Positions 8,501-16,778 of a stretch of DNA of 64,000 nt are shown here, in pieces. A program made the position numbers and the translations under genes. Under the pieces are notes generated by a model, which ran no database searches, was not told the DNA's origin, and saw only the letters and a program-made list of their open reading frames with translations. How positions within the stretch are numbered: position 1 is the first letter of the stretch; each line of letters starts with the position of its first letter. Source of the stretch: Edwardsiella anguillarum ET080813 (lineage in GTDB: Bacteria; Pseudomonadota; Gammaproteobacteria; Enterobacterales; Enterobacteriaceae); NCBI RefSeq assembly GCF_000264765.2, contig NZ_CP006664.1:248001-312000 (forward strand). The letters are read 5' to 3'.

Positions 8501-8585
8501 GATTGACAGAACTACCTGAATGAGAACGAGTTCATCTCCCTGGAGGAGGCTCGGTGCAAAATCGAGGCCTGGCATACACGATAAC

Positions 8586-8900
8586 CAGAAGCGTCCCCAT
8601 TCTGCACAGGGCAGGATGATCCCGCCGAATTTGCTGAAAAATCTGCCGCTTGCCAGAATATACAGCCAGAATGAGGCGAGTTATTCCTGATTACGACTGG
8701 AGCATATTCGGGGTCGGGATCAGAGGTCGCTTATTCCTAATTATGAATGGATCACATGCGGGTAGCGGGCCAAGACCCGGCTCCCTATCGAACAAACACA
8801 CGCCTCTCGGTGAGTAAAAATCAATCGTATGATAAAACCCTGGATTTAATTTGATACAAAATGTATCATGTGGTATTAAATTTGAAAGACACAACACCCG
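8586..8900. other. Intergenic region between dead IS and first GT25 gene
   Basis: About 315 bp. It includes two similar 21-bp segments beginning TTATTCCT at 8681 and 8731 (about 18 of 21 positions match) and the GGTAGCG string at 8761-8767. No gene is recognised. The composition becomes AT-rich toward the glycosyltransferase gene. Confidence 0.5.
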
Positions 8901-9656
8901 ATGAAAGTATTTATTATAAATTTAAAAAGAGATCTTCAGAAGAAGCACGAAATAATAAGTGAGTGCAACAGATTAAACATTAGCCATGAGATTGTCGAGG
9001 CGGTCTCCGGCATCGATCTCAACGCAGCAGAGATCGATCGTTTAATTGACAAAGACGCTCAAATATATTTAACCAAAGGTGAGATAGGTTGTTCCCTTAG
9101 CCACCTGCGGATATATCAAAAAATAATAACAGAAGACCTACCATACGCGTTAATTCTCGAAGATGATGCCATTTTACATGATGATCTTAATGAGGTTATT
9201 CACGCCATCGAAAACATTATAGATAAAGAAAACAGCCATGCATACCTGCTATATAAAACGAGCTGCGTATACAGAAACAAAAAAATAAAGCTATCTAAAA
9301 AATATAGCCTTTATGAATCTAATATTCCAACATGTACCCATGGCTATGTGGTTACCAACAAAACCGCACGCCTCATTACAGCAATCAATACCCCGGTTCG
9401 CTTCGAAGCGGATGCCTGGCGTAATTTTTATTACGAAAAAAACATTCGGCCATACTCACTGAATATTAATTTAGTTGACTCAAGAGATCAGTCCAAAGAA
9501 AACTCGACAATAGAGAAGGAGCGACTGTCTCGTACGCCAATACAGATCAGGTTAAGGGAACGTATTGACCGAAAAAATTCGTTGGTGAAATTTTATCACA
9601 AGATCTGCCGGCGACCATTTCTAAAAAAAATGAGGCAGAATAATAACATTCTATAA
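8901..9656 (+). CDS. Family 25 glycosyltransferase (LPS/lipooligosaccharide type), copy 1
   Basis: A 251-residue protein matching GT25 enzymes over its length. It has the N-terminal strand KVFIINLKRDLQKK, the core motif GEIGCSLSHLRIYQKI, then PYALILEDDAILHDD (the acidic EDD cluster), and CTHGYVVTNKTARLI further on. GT25 enzymes usually add galactose or related sugars to lipooligosaccharide in the cytoplasm. It is AT-rich and Lys-rich, unlike the core genome, and stands next to a similar gene at 10217 with no gap in alignment and roughly half the residues identical by eye. The sugar donor and acceptor cannot be read from the sequence. Confidence 0.88.
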   Translation: MKVFIINLKRDLQKKHEIISECNRLNISHEIVEAVSGIDLNAAEIDRLIDKDAQIYLTKGEIGCSLSHLRIYQKIITEDLPYALILEDDAILHDDLNEVIHAIENIIDKENSHAYLLYKTSCVYRNKKIKLSKKYSLYESNIPTCTHGYVVTNKTARLITAINTPVRFEADAWRNFYYEKNIRPYSLNINLVDSRDQSKENSTIEKERLSRTPIQIRLRERIDRKNSLVKFYHKICRRPFLKKMRQNNNIL

Positions 9657-10216
9657 GCGCCACCGTTTAGCGTAGCCATCCCGTTAGGCTGTTCACTTTT
9701 TCAGTCGTCAGCGAGCGCTCAGATAAATGCACAGGGTGCTCGCTGTTGTCCTGAGTCAGCCGATTACCTGCGCGCTCTTAAAATTGGCCTCGCCAACGCG
9801 CCAGATAAACCCGATGACGGATAACGCTCCAGAATATCGCGGGCTGCCGCGCCTCCTCTCAAGGTTACCCTGCATTAGCCGCGGTATCTCCCAAAATAGC
9901 TATCGAGTCCTTATTGCATTTTTACGCGGCAATAGCGCTAAGCCAGAGCCCCCTAGAGAAAGCGCAGGAGAGGGATACCTCTGCCGCGTCTTCAAGACAC
10001 ATCGCCTCCCTCTAGTTAAAAACCATGCATCCATTTCAGCTGCGATTATCACGGCTATATACTACTTACATTAGCATTTAATGTGATTAAAAATAATATA
10101 TTAGATTTTTTAAAATAAAAAAGTCAATAGTCGTCATTATGGTAGCAGTAAATACAAAGCCAACGTTTAAACATAGAGACATTCCAGCGCTATAAAAACA
10201 TTTGACAGGGGTTAGT
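9657..10216. other. Intergenic region between the two GT25 genes
   Basis: About 560 bp. A hairpin with an 8-bp stem (CAGCGAGC at 9709-9716, GCTCGCTG at 9738-9745) lies about 55 bp after the first gene and may stop transcription, though no T run follows. An open frame at 9727-10074 has no recognisable family. The last 140 bp are very AT-rich and likely hold the promoter of the second gene. Confidence 0.5.
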
Positions 10217-10957
10217 ATGCGGGTATTTATTATAAATTTAAAGAGTGATATTCAAAAAAAGAATGAAATCATTCAGCAATGCAAACGACTCAAGATTAAA
10301 TTTGAAATAATTGACGCCGTATGCGGCATAAATTTAACCGATAGCGATCTGGATAGCCTTATCAACACCGATGCACGTTACTACTTAAGCCGTGGCGAGA
10401 TGGGCTGTGCACTCAGTCATAACGCCCTCTATCGACGGATCATCGCGGAGCAACTCCCTTTTGCACTCATTCTTGAAGATGATGCTATCCTGCACAACGA
10501 TACAGTCCATGTGATTGCGTTGATAGAAAAGAGGATAAGTAAAGAAGATAATATCGCACTATTGCTATATAAAACTAAATTTATTTATAAAAATAAAATG
10601 ATAGCGTTGTCTGATGACTATATTTTTTATGAATCCAATGCCCCAACGCTGACGCATGGCTATGTGATAACCAATAAGGCGGCGCGCACTCTGCTTACCC
10701 TCAACGCCCCTGTCAGGGTAGAGGCCGATGCCTGGCGCTATTTCTACTTCTCGCGCTTTGTTCGTACTTACTCCCTTAATACTGATCTCATCCTCTCCCA
10801 TGACGTGGACAAACAGACGTCAACGATAGAAAAGGAGCGACGGCTCAAGAGCGATGCACAAAAGCAAAAAAGGAAAAGCCTTGATAGCAAAAAATCAGTG
10901 ATCAAAATATACCATAGACTAATTAGGCGGATATTTTTAAAAAAAGTGAAAGGTTAG
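10217..10957 (+). CDS. Family 25 glycosyltransferase (LPS/lipooligosaccharide type), copy 2
   Basis: A 246-residue paralogue of the gene at 8901, taken from ATG 10217; an in-frame TTG at 10202 is less likely because the conserved strand begins MRVFIINLKSDIQKK. It keeps GEMGCALSHNALYRRI, FALILEDDAILHND and LTHGYVITNKAART, all GT25 hallmarks, plus a basic C-terminus. The two proteins align without gaps until the tail, so they arose by duplication or joint transfer and have diverged. Differences are spread out, which suggests either distinct acceptor specificity or drift. A role in LPS core or O-antigen decoration is inferred. Confidence 0.88.
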   Translation: MRVFIINLKSDIQKKNEIIQQCKRLKIKFEIIDAVCGINLTDSDLDSLINTDARYYLSRGEMGCALSHNALYRRIIAEQLPFALILEDDAILHNDTVHVIALIEKRISKEDNIALLLYKTKFIYKNKMIALSDDYIFYESNAPTLTHGYVITNKAARTLLTLNAPVRVEADAWRYFYFSRFVRTYSLNTDLILSHDVDKQTSTIEKERRLKSDAQKQKRKSLDSKKSVIKIYHRLIRRIFLKKVKG

Positions 10958-11142
10958 CTCTCCTAGACGTTATCTGCGTGGGAGAGACGGCGCTCGGCTA
11001 CAGCGCGCCGCGTCCCGCGGAAACGCACGCTGAAGCAGGAAAAGCGCTCGACGCCCCCCCGAATAAATAGCGGTACAATTTCAGCGCAGAGCGCTGTAAA
11101 ATCCCTGCCCTATCATAACCAGACACGATGAATTTTTACGCT

Positions 11143-12468
11143 ATGAGCAATCAATCCCGCCAACCGACAATCGGTTTCGTCTCCCTCGGCTGCCCGAAAA
11201 ACCTGGTCGACTCCGAGCGCATCCTGACCGAGCTGCGCACCGAAGGCTACCTGGTGGTGCCTACCTATGAAGACGCCGATCTGGTGATCGTTAACACCTG
11301 CGGCTTTATCGACAGCGCGGTACAGGAGTCTCTGGAGGCCATCGGCGAAGCGCTGCATGAAAACGGGAAGGTCATCGTGACTGGCTGCCTGGGCGCCAAA
11401 GAGAACCAGATCCGGGAAGTCCACCCCAAGGTGCTGGAGATCTCCGGGCCGCACAGCTATGAGCAGGTGCTACACCACGTGCACAAATACGTGGCCAAGC
11501 CGCAGCACAACCCTTTCACCAGCCTGGTGCCGGAGCAGGGCGTCAAGCTAACGCCCAAGCATTTCGCCTACCTGAAAATCTCGGAGGGCTGTAACCACCG
11601 CTGTGCGTTCTGCATTATCCCTTCCCTGCGCGGCGAGCTGGAAAGCCGACCAATCGGCTCGGTGCTGGACGAAGCCAAGCGTCTGGCCGACTCCGGCGTC
11701 CGTGAGCTGCTGGTCATCTCGCAGGATACCTCCGCCTACGGCGCGGATATCCAGCACCGCACCGGCTTTTGGAACGGTCAGCCGGTCAAAACCAGCATGC
11801 TCAGCCTGTGTGAACAGCTGGCGACGCTGGGGATCTGGATCCGCCTGCACTATGTTTACCCCTATCCGCACGTGGATGACGTTATCCCGCTGATGGCGCA
11901 GGGTAAGCTGCTGCCCTATCTGGATATCCCGCTGCAGCACGCCAGTCCGCGCATTCTGAAGCTGATGAAGCGCCCCGGCGCCGTTGAGCGTACGCTGGAG
12001 CGGATCAAGCGCTGGCGCGAGATCTGCCCGCAGCTGACCCTGCGTTCGACCTTTATCGTCGGCTTCCCCGGCGAGACGGAGGAGGATTTCCAGATGCTGC
12101 TGGACTTCCTGCGCGAGGCACGCCTGGATCGCGTTGGCTGCTTCCAATACAGTCCGGTTGAAGGCGCCGCCGCCAACGAACTGCCCGACCAGATCCCTGA
12201 CGAGATCAAGCTGGCGCGTTTCGATCGCTTTATGCAGCTGCAGCAGCAGATCTCCGCCGAGCGTCTGCAGGAGAAAGTGGGGCTGACGCTGCCGGTGATC
12301 ATCGATGAGGTTGACGAGGAAGGCGCCATTGGCCGCAGCATGGCCGATGCGCCGGAGATCGACGGTGTGGTATACCTGAACGGGGAGCGAGGGGTCAAAC
12401 CGGGCGATATCGTCAGCGTAACCATTGAAAATGCCGACGAATACGATATGTGGGGATCTCTGGCCTGA
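11143..12468 (+). CDS. rimO: Ribosomal protein S12 methylthiotransferase RimO
   Basis: A radical-SAM methylthiotransferase that modifies Asp89 of ribosomal protein S12. The N-terminal UPF0004 domain has [18 protein letters not shown] and VTGCLGA with three cluster-binding Cys. The radical SAM motif is CNHRCAFC, and a C-terminal TRAM domain ends DEYDMWGS. With ATG 11143 the protein is 441 residues, the E. coli length; an in-frame ATG at 11128 would add five residues and neither has a strong ribosome site. It marks the return to core GC-rich chromosome after the accessory segment. A strong terminator follows. Confidence 0.96.
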   Translation: MSNQSRQPTIGFVSLGCPKNLVDSERILTELRTEGYLVVPTYEDADLVIVNTCGFIDSAVQESLEAIGEALHENGKVIVTGCLGAKENQIREVHPKVLEISGPHSYEQVLHHVHKYVAKPQHNPFTSLVPEQGVKLTPKHFAYLKISEGCNHRCAFCIIPSLRGELESRPIGSVLDEAKRLADSGVRELLVISQDTSAYGADIQHRTGFWNGQPVKTSMLSLCEQLATLGIWIRLHYVYPYPHVDDVIPLMAQGKLLPYLDIPLQHASPRILKLMKRPGAVERTLERIKRWREICPQLTLRSTFIVGFPGETEEDFQMLLDFLREARLDRVGCFQYSPVEGAAANELPDQIPDEIKLARFDRFMQLQQQISAERLQEKVGLTLPVIIDEVDEEGAIGRSMADAPEIDGVVYLNGERGVKPGDIVSVTIENADEYDMWGSLA

Positions 12469-12477
12469 TGAGGCACG

Positions 12478-12504
12478 GCGCGCCGCCCTGTGCGGCGCGC
12501 TTTT
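12478..12504 (+). terminator. Rho-independent terminator after rimO
   Basis: A 9-bp GC stem GCGCGCCGC/GCGGCGCGC with a 5-nt loop, then TTTT. It starts within 10 bp of the rimO stop. Confidence 0.9.
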
Positions 12505-12733
12505 CTACGGATAGCTGATCGTAACGTAATTCAACCGGCTGAATAGTAAATAAAATAATCGACATTCAATAGAAATAGTCGGTTTGTGATACCATTCATA
12601 CCAACACTCGATTTATACCGATTACTCCCCGTTACCACCGCCGTTTCATCCCCTCTTTTTTACCTGCCGATACAAAAAAACACCAGCGATAAAATGTGAT
12701 CATCGTGGGCGCCGCATGTCGACGCCCCGCCGG

Positions 12734-13561
12734 CTAATCAAAGGGCATGATCGTGGGATCGGAATAGCGGTAAACGAAGCCCAGCTCATGGCTGATACGG
12801 GTTCCGTCTATCGCTTTACCCGCTGTCGCATCGTCATCGCTGCGAAACGCCGGCGGCGTCAGGCCGAGCGCACGCGCCAGCGGCGGGTAAAAGGCCCGGC
12901 GAGCCGGATGCTGCGGCGCACACAGATTATAAACGTGGCCGCCCTGAGGCTGCGCCAGCAGCAGCATGATCGCAGCGATGGCGTCGTCCCGGTGCAGCAA
13001 ATTCACCCCTACATTACCGCCCGGCAGATCGGTTTTACCGGCCAGAAAACGTCCCGGATGGCGCCCTTCACCCACCAGCCCGGCCAGCCGCAGCACATCT
13101 ACCGAGGTATTGGGCAGATCGTGCAGCCAGCGCTCCAGATCGGTCAGCGCCTGGCCGGCCAGGGTGTTAGGCTGCAGCGGAGAATCCTCGTTGACCTCGC
13201 CGCGCGCGGCGCCGTAGACCGACGTCGAACTCAAAAAGATGATCCGCGCTACGCCGTACGCCAGCGCGCTGTCGACCAGCTGACGCACCGACTGACGGTA
13301 GCCCATCCCCTCATCGTTCCCACAGCTGGCCGGCAGGGTGATCACCAGGGCATCTACGCTCAGCAGCTGCGCCAGATCCTCGTCGTCGCACTCCAGCTGC
13401 GGCGCCAGCCGCAGGGGATAGCACTCCACGCCGCTCATCCGCGCCGCCTCAACCCCATCCGGCGTGGTCTTGCTGCCCACCACCTGATAACCACGCGCCA
13501 TCAGCGATAACGCCAGCGGCATTCCTAACCAACCTAACCCTACGATAGCCACTCGCTGCAT
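12734..13561 (-). CDS. yeeZ: NAD(P)-binding epimerase/reductase-like protein YeeZ
   Basis: A 275-residue Rossmann-fold protein of the extended SDR type. The start at 13561 gives MQRVAIVGLGWLGMPLA, with the glycine-rich nucleotide site, and matches the E. coli YeeZ length. IIFLSSTSVYG holds the SDR Ser/Tyr-like segment, and RLAGLVGEGRHPGRF and YNLCAPQHPARRAFYP are YeeZ signatures. Its enzymatic substrate is not established. In E. coli it lies just upstream of the his operon; here an exporter and two peptidase-family genes separate it from hisL. Confidence 0.93.
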   Translation of the reverse strand: MQRVAIVGLGWLGMPLALSLMARGYQVVGSKTTPDGVEAARMSGVECYPLRLAPQLECDDEDLAQLLSVDALVITLPASCGNDEGMGYRQSVRQLVDSALAYGVARIIFLSSTSVYGAARGEVNEDSPLQPNTLAGQALTDLERWLHDLPNTSVDVLRLAGLVGEGRHPGRFLAGKTDLPGGNVGVNLLHRDDAIAAIMLLLAQPQGGHVYNLCAPQHPARRAFYPPLARALGLTPPAFRSDDDATAGKAIDGTRISHELGFVYRYSDPTIMPFD

Positions 13562-13694
13562 TGCGTTCTCCTCATCTCGGCTCCGCTTCACCCCGTCGCC
13601 GGGTTATCTCTCTCTAAGGCTACGCTGACCGCGGCGGTTATACAATTGTTACTCGCGACGATGAGGGCGGCACGATACGCCGCCCCCTGCGTAC

Positions 13695-15119
13695 TCAAGC
13701 GGAGGACGAGGAGGAGGAGACGGCAGACGGCGGAAGCTGCCACAGCACCACGCCACCGGCCAGGAGACTGAAGGCGACATTGACCCACAGCGGTAAGGCG
13801 CCAGCATAAGCCAGGTTGGCGGCATCGCTCGCGCCCGCGGCGCTGAACAGAGCCAGCGCCACGGCGATGCCGAAGGCGCCCCCTAACGCACTGGTCATCT
13901 TGTACAGCCCCGCCGCGACGCCCACTCTCTCCTTAGCCACCTGGGCGATGGCGGTCTCTGTCGAGGGCGTAGCATAGGCCCCAATACCGATCCCCAGCAG
14001 CAGATAGCCGATGCCAAGTCCCAGTAGATAGCTGCTCTTCGGTAAGAACGTCATCGTCATCAGCACCGTACCCACGGCGATCAGCACACACCCCCACAGC
14101 ATCGGTAGCCGGGCCCCTATGCGCTGCAACAGCTTCTCCCCCACCCGAACCATCGCGACCGCGGCGGCAGCATAGGTGATGGTCATCAGCCCCGCCGCCA
14201 ATGCCGTCATGCCTAGCCCTCGCTGTAGATAGAGGCTGGCGATCACCAACGTGCTGACGTTGCAATTGACGAAGAAGTTAGAGAGTGAGGCCGCGCGATA
14301 ACCCCGATCGCGGTACAACGAAAAGTCCACGAAGCCGCGACTGCCTAGACGCCGCTCGGTGGTAATGAAGAGCGCCAAGAGTCCGCCGGTCAGCAGCACA
14401 CCTAGCAGGGTCGCGCCACTCAGCCATCCCCACTCACCGCCCTTGCTCAGCGTCAAGTTGAGCGCCAGTAACGAGAGGGTCAGGGAGGCGGCACCGGCGT
14501 AATCGAGCGCCGGCGCCTCCCCGTCGTTACGGCTCTCCGGCACGTGACGGATCAATCCCATCGCCAGCAGGGCCACCATGGCCGAGACGAGGAAGATCCC
14601 GCGCCATCCCAAGACGGCGGCGATAGCGCCGCCCAGCAATGAACTCAACGCCGAACCGACGAATGACCCCATCACATAGAAGCTTAAGGCGCGCTGACGC
14701 GCGCGCGCTCCCTGGTAATAGACCTTAATGAGCGCCAGGGTCGCCGGCATGATGCAGGCGGCAGAGATCCCCTGCAAGGCGCGCGCAACCAGCAGATGGG
14801 CGCCGTTTTGCGCCAGCACCAGGATACCGCACCCCACTAAGCTCAGCAGCAGGCCGATATAGCTCAGGCGACGCCGCCCAAGACGATCCGCCAGTCCACC
14901 GCATAGCACGATGAAACAACCGGCAAACAGGCCGCTTAAACTGATCGCCAGACTCAGCGTACCGGGGGAGACGGGCAAGCTGTGCTGTACCGCCGGCACG
15001 ACGTTGTATAACGACTGGGCGAAGAGCCAATAGGTCAACATACTCAAGACGATGCCCAGCAATAGCCGATTATCGCCGATGAACACCTTGCGCTCGCCAC
15101 TCCGGATCACCCGCGCCAT
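13695..15119 (-). CDS. MFS drug/solute exporter, DHA2 (14-TM) type
   Basis: A 474-residue, strongly hydrophobic membrane protein with the MFS motif A sequence GGLADRLGRRR between the second and third helices, and RALQGISAACIMPATLALI typical of the QacA/SmvA/EmrB-like DHA2 family. Length and hydrophobic segments fit about 14 transmembrane helices. The C-terminus ends in a run of serines. A good ribosome site (AGGAGAAGAGGAT) precedes the ATG. It is encoded just downstream of, and on the same strand as, an M20 amidohydrolase with a 56-bp gap, so the two may form an operon. The substrate is unknown. Confidence 0.85.
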   Translation of the reverse strand: MARVIRSGERKVFIGDNRLLLGIVLSMLTYWLFAQSLYNVVPAVQHSLPVSPGTLSLAISLSGLFAGCFIVLCGGLADRLGRRRLSYIGLLLSLVGCGILVLAQNGAHLLVARALQGISAACIMPATLALIKVYYQGARARQRALSFYVMGSFVGSALSSLLGGAIAAVLGWRGIFLVSAMVALLAMGLIRHVPESRNDGEAPALDYAGAASLTLSLLALNLTLSKGGEWGWLSGATLLGVLLTGGLLALFITTERRLGSRGFVDFSLYRDRGYRAASLSNFFVNCNVSTLVIASLYLQRGLGMTALAAGLMTITYAAAAVAMVRVGEKLLQRIGARLPMLWGCVLIAVGTVLMTMTFLPKSSYLLGLGIGYLLLGIGIGAYATPSTETAIAQVAKERVGVAAGLYKMTSALGGAFGIAVALALFSAAGASDAANLAYAGALPLWVNVAFSLLAGGVVLWQLPPSAVSSSSSSA

Positions 15120-15175
15120 ATCCTCTTCTCCTCATCCTGAGTCTTCACCGCGTCCCTTACCACCATGAGGCGTGG

Positions 15176-16360
15176 CTAGCGCAGATAATCCGCCACCAGC
15201 GCGCACCAGAAGGCGGCGGCGGGCAGCAGAATAGCGTCGTTAAAATCGAACTCTGGTTGATGCAGCGCGGCCCCGCCCGCGCCGCCATAGACCAGCACAT
15301 AGGCCCCCCAAGGTACCTGCTCCAGCAGCAGCGCGAAGTCTTCACTGCCCATCATCAGCGGGGGATCCTGATGCACCCGCGGCTCGCCCAACAGCGCACA
15401 GGCACTGCGGTAGGCCAGATGGCTGGCATCGGGGTGATTGACCACGCAGGGACAGCGGCCAAGCTGGACGATCGTCGCCTGGGCACCGAACGCGGCGGCG
15501 ATCGCATGGGTCAACTGTTCGATACGCTGCAGCGTCTGCTGGCGCAGCGCGGGCTGTAGACTGCGCACGCTGACCCGCAGCAGCGCCTTATCGCTGATCA
15601 CATTAGCCGCCTGCCCGCTCTGTAGACTGCCGACGGTCACCACGGCCGCCTGTAATGGATCGGTATTGCGTGCCACGATGCTCTGCAAGGCAACCACCAG
15701 ATGGCTGGCCACCAGGGTGGCGTCGATACACAGCTGGGGAAAAGCCCCATGTCCCCCAACCCCGCTCAACACGATCTCCAGCTCGTCGGAGGCGGCCATC
15801 AGCGGCCCGGGGCGGATGGCGATATCCCCCACCTCGCCCTGCATACCGGCCAGATTCGGCATGTTGTGCAGTGCAAATAGGGCATCGCAGGGAAAACGCT
15901 CGAATAGTCCATCCGCGATCATCGCCTGCGCACCGCTTAACCGCTCCTCCGCCGGCTGAAAGATCAAATGCAGGGTGCCATTAAAGCGGCGCTGCTCGGC
16001 AAGGTAGTGAGCGGCACAGAGCAGGATGGCACAATGTCCATCGTGACCGCAGCTGTGCGCCACGCCGGGATGGCGGCTCAGCCAGGCGCGCTCCCCCCGC
16101 TCCTGGATCGGCAAGGCATCCATGTCGGCCCGCAGGCCGAGCGTACGCTCCCCCTGCCCGGCCTGCAGCGTCGCCACTAGCCCATGCCCGCCGATAGCCC
16201 GCGTCACTCGATAGCCCCACTGGCTCAGATGACTCGCCAGCAGATCGGCGGTCTGCGACTCGCTGCCGCTTAGCTCCAGGTAGCGATGCAGCTGGCGGCG
16301 TAGGGGGATCATCGCCGCCGCATGGGGCTGTAGTGCGTCCAACAGATGGGCATGAGACAT
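15176..16360 (-). CDS. M20-family amidohydrolase/metallopeptidase (HipO-like)
   Basis: A 394-residue zinc-dependent amidohydrolase of the M20D type (aminoacylase/hippurate hydrolase/IAA-amino-acid hydrolase group). Metal-binding and catalytic motifs are visible: GLRADMDALPIQE, VAHSCGHDGHCAILL, FQPAEE and, near the end, MMGSEDFALLLE. The dimerisation domain lies between them. Start 16360 is chosen for its GGGAGGT ribosome site; an upstream in-frame start at 16414 has none. No signal peptide, so it is probably cytoplasmic. Together with the adjacent exporter it could process and expel an N-acyl amino acid or peptide; this is inference from adjacency. Confidence 0.88.
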   Translation of the reverse strand: MSHAHLLDALQPHAAAMIPLRRQLHRYLELSGSESQTADLLASHLSQWGYRVTRAIGGHGLVATLQAGQGERTLGLRADMDALPIQERGERAWLSRHPGVAHSCGHDGHCAILLCAAHYLAEQRRFNGTLHLIFQPAEERLSGAQAMIADGLFERFPCDALFALHNMPNLAGMQGEVGDIAIRPGPLMAASDELEIVLSGVGGHGAFPQLCIDATLVASHLVVALQSIVARNTDPLQAAVVTVGSLQSGQAANVISDKALLRVSVRSLQPALRQQTLQRIEQLTHAIAAAFGAQATIVQLGRCPCVVNHPDASHLAYRSACALLGEPRVHQDPPLMMGSEDFALLLEQVPWGAYVLVYGGAGGAALHQPEFDFNDAILLPAAAFWCALVADYLR

Positions 16361-16778
16361 GGCATACCTCCCGAATGGCTCCCCCGCGCAGCGGCGAAAT
16401 GACCGCCCACCCACAGGGATAATAGTGACAGGAATATCAATGAGATAACTGTCGACACCAGGCAGATGGCGAGCGGATGGCGTCCGTTTTTCATACTAGG
16501 CGACAGCGGGAGGTGAGAAAAATTTATTTTTAATATCGATATACGAGACAAATAACCAATTCGCATATTAAAGAGCCACATAGGACATCCTTAATAACAT
16601 ATGTTACATGGGCAACATCATTTGGTTTAAACATTCGTAACAATGGCGCATTTGCATATAAAAATTCCACAAAATCATAAAATATTGGTGTTTAACGCTA
16701 AGAAATATGATGCAGTTAAAATAATTAAATAAAACCTGGTGCAATAATCCCAGTAATTCTTCAATGGGAGTCTTACCG
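16361..16778. other. Divergent intergenic region between M20 and C69 peptidase genes
   Basis: About 420 bp, AT-rich in its right half, and should hold promoters for both directions. The GGGAG at 16766-16770 is the ribosome site of the dipeptidase gene. No clear -35/-10 pair or operator was recognised. Confidence 0.5.

Larger units (their letters stand above)
7530..8583 (+). pseudogene. IS3-family transposase OrfB remnant (DDE integrase)
   Basis: Translated fragments in several frames keep the order of an IS3 OrfB: an N-terminal piece with ERSVCFALRVNRRSF, then YGYRRVHVMLRREG. Next is the first catalytic region NFVSDALFDGGRLRRLTAID, the second TDSGSEFTEKILD, and the end NENEFISLEEARCKIEAW with DDPAEFAEK. 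Multiple frameshifts and stops are present. The 13-copy repeat lies between the first and second catalytic regions, and the 30-copy repeat lies just after the third. It cannot encode an active transposase. Confidence 0.78.
7243..8590 (+). mobile_element. Degraded IS3-family insertion sequence (IS407-like), with expanded tandem repeats
   Basis: Pieces of both IS3-family frames can be read in order. OrfA has MKKPRFTEEQIIFALKQ then CRKLDISDATFYTWRKKY and LKAENLRLKRLVADL. OrfB has IHYGYRRVHVMLRREG, NFVSDALFDGGRLR, TDSGSEF, IDFSRPRTATDNAAVDTL and NENEFISLEEARCKIEAW. Frameshifts and stops break it throughout, and the third catalytic acidic residue region reads VDTL instead of the usual ES. Two 8-bp tandem arrays and a 7-bp duplication sit inside. 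The terminal inverted repeats and target duplication were not identified, so the outer limits are approximate. Confidence 0.8.

Noticed and set aside
9727-10074. 115-codon open frame between the GT25 genes
   Set aside because: No ribosome site, no recognisable family, and it overlaps a hairpin; treated as chance.
11054-11061. C7 run upstream of rimO as a second phase-variable tract
   Set aside because: It is short, lies in non-coding DNA before a housekeeping gene, and has no evidence of effect.
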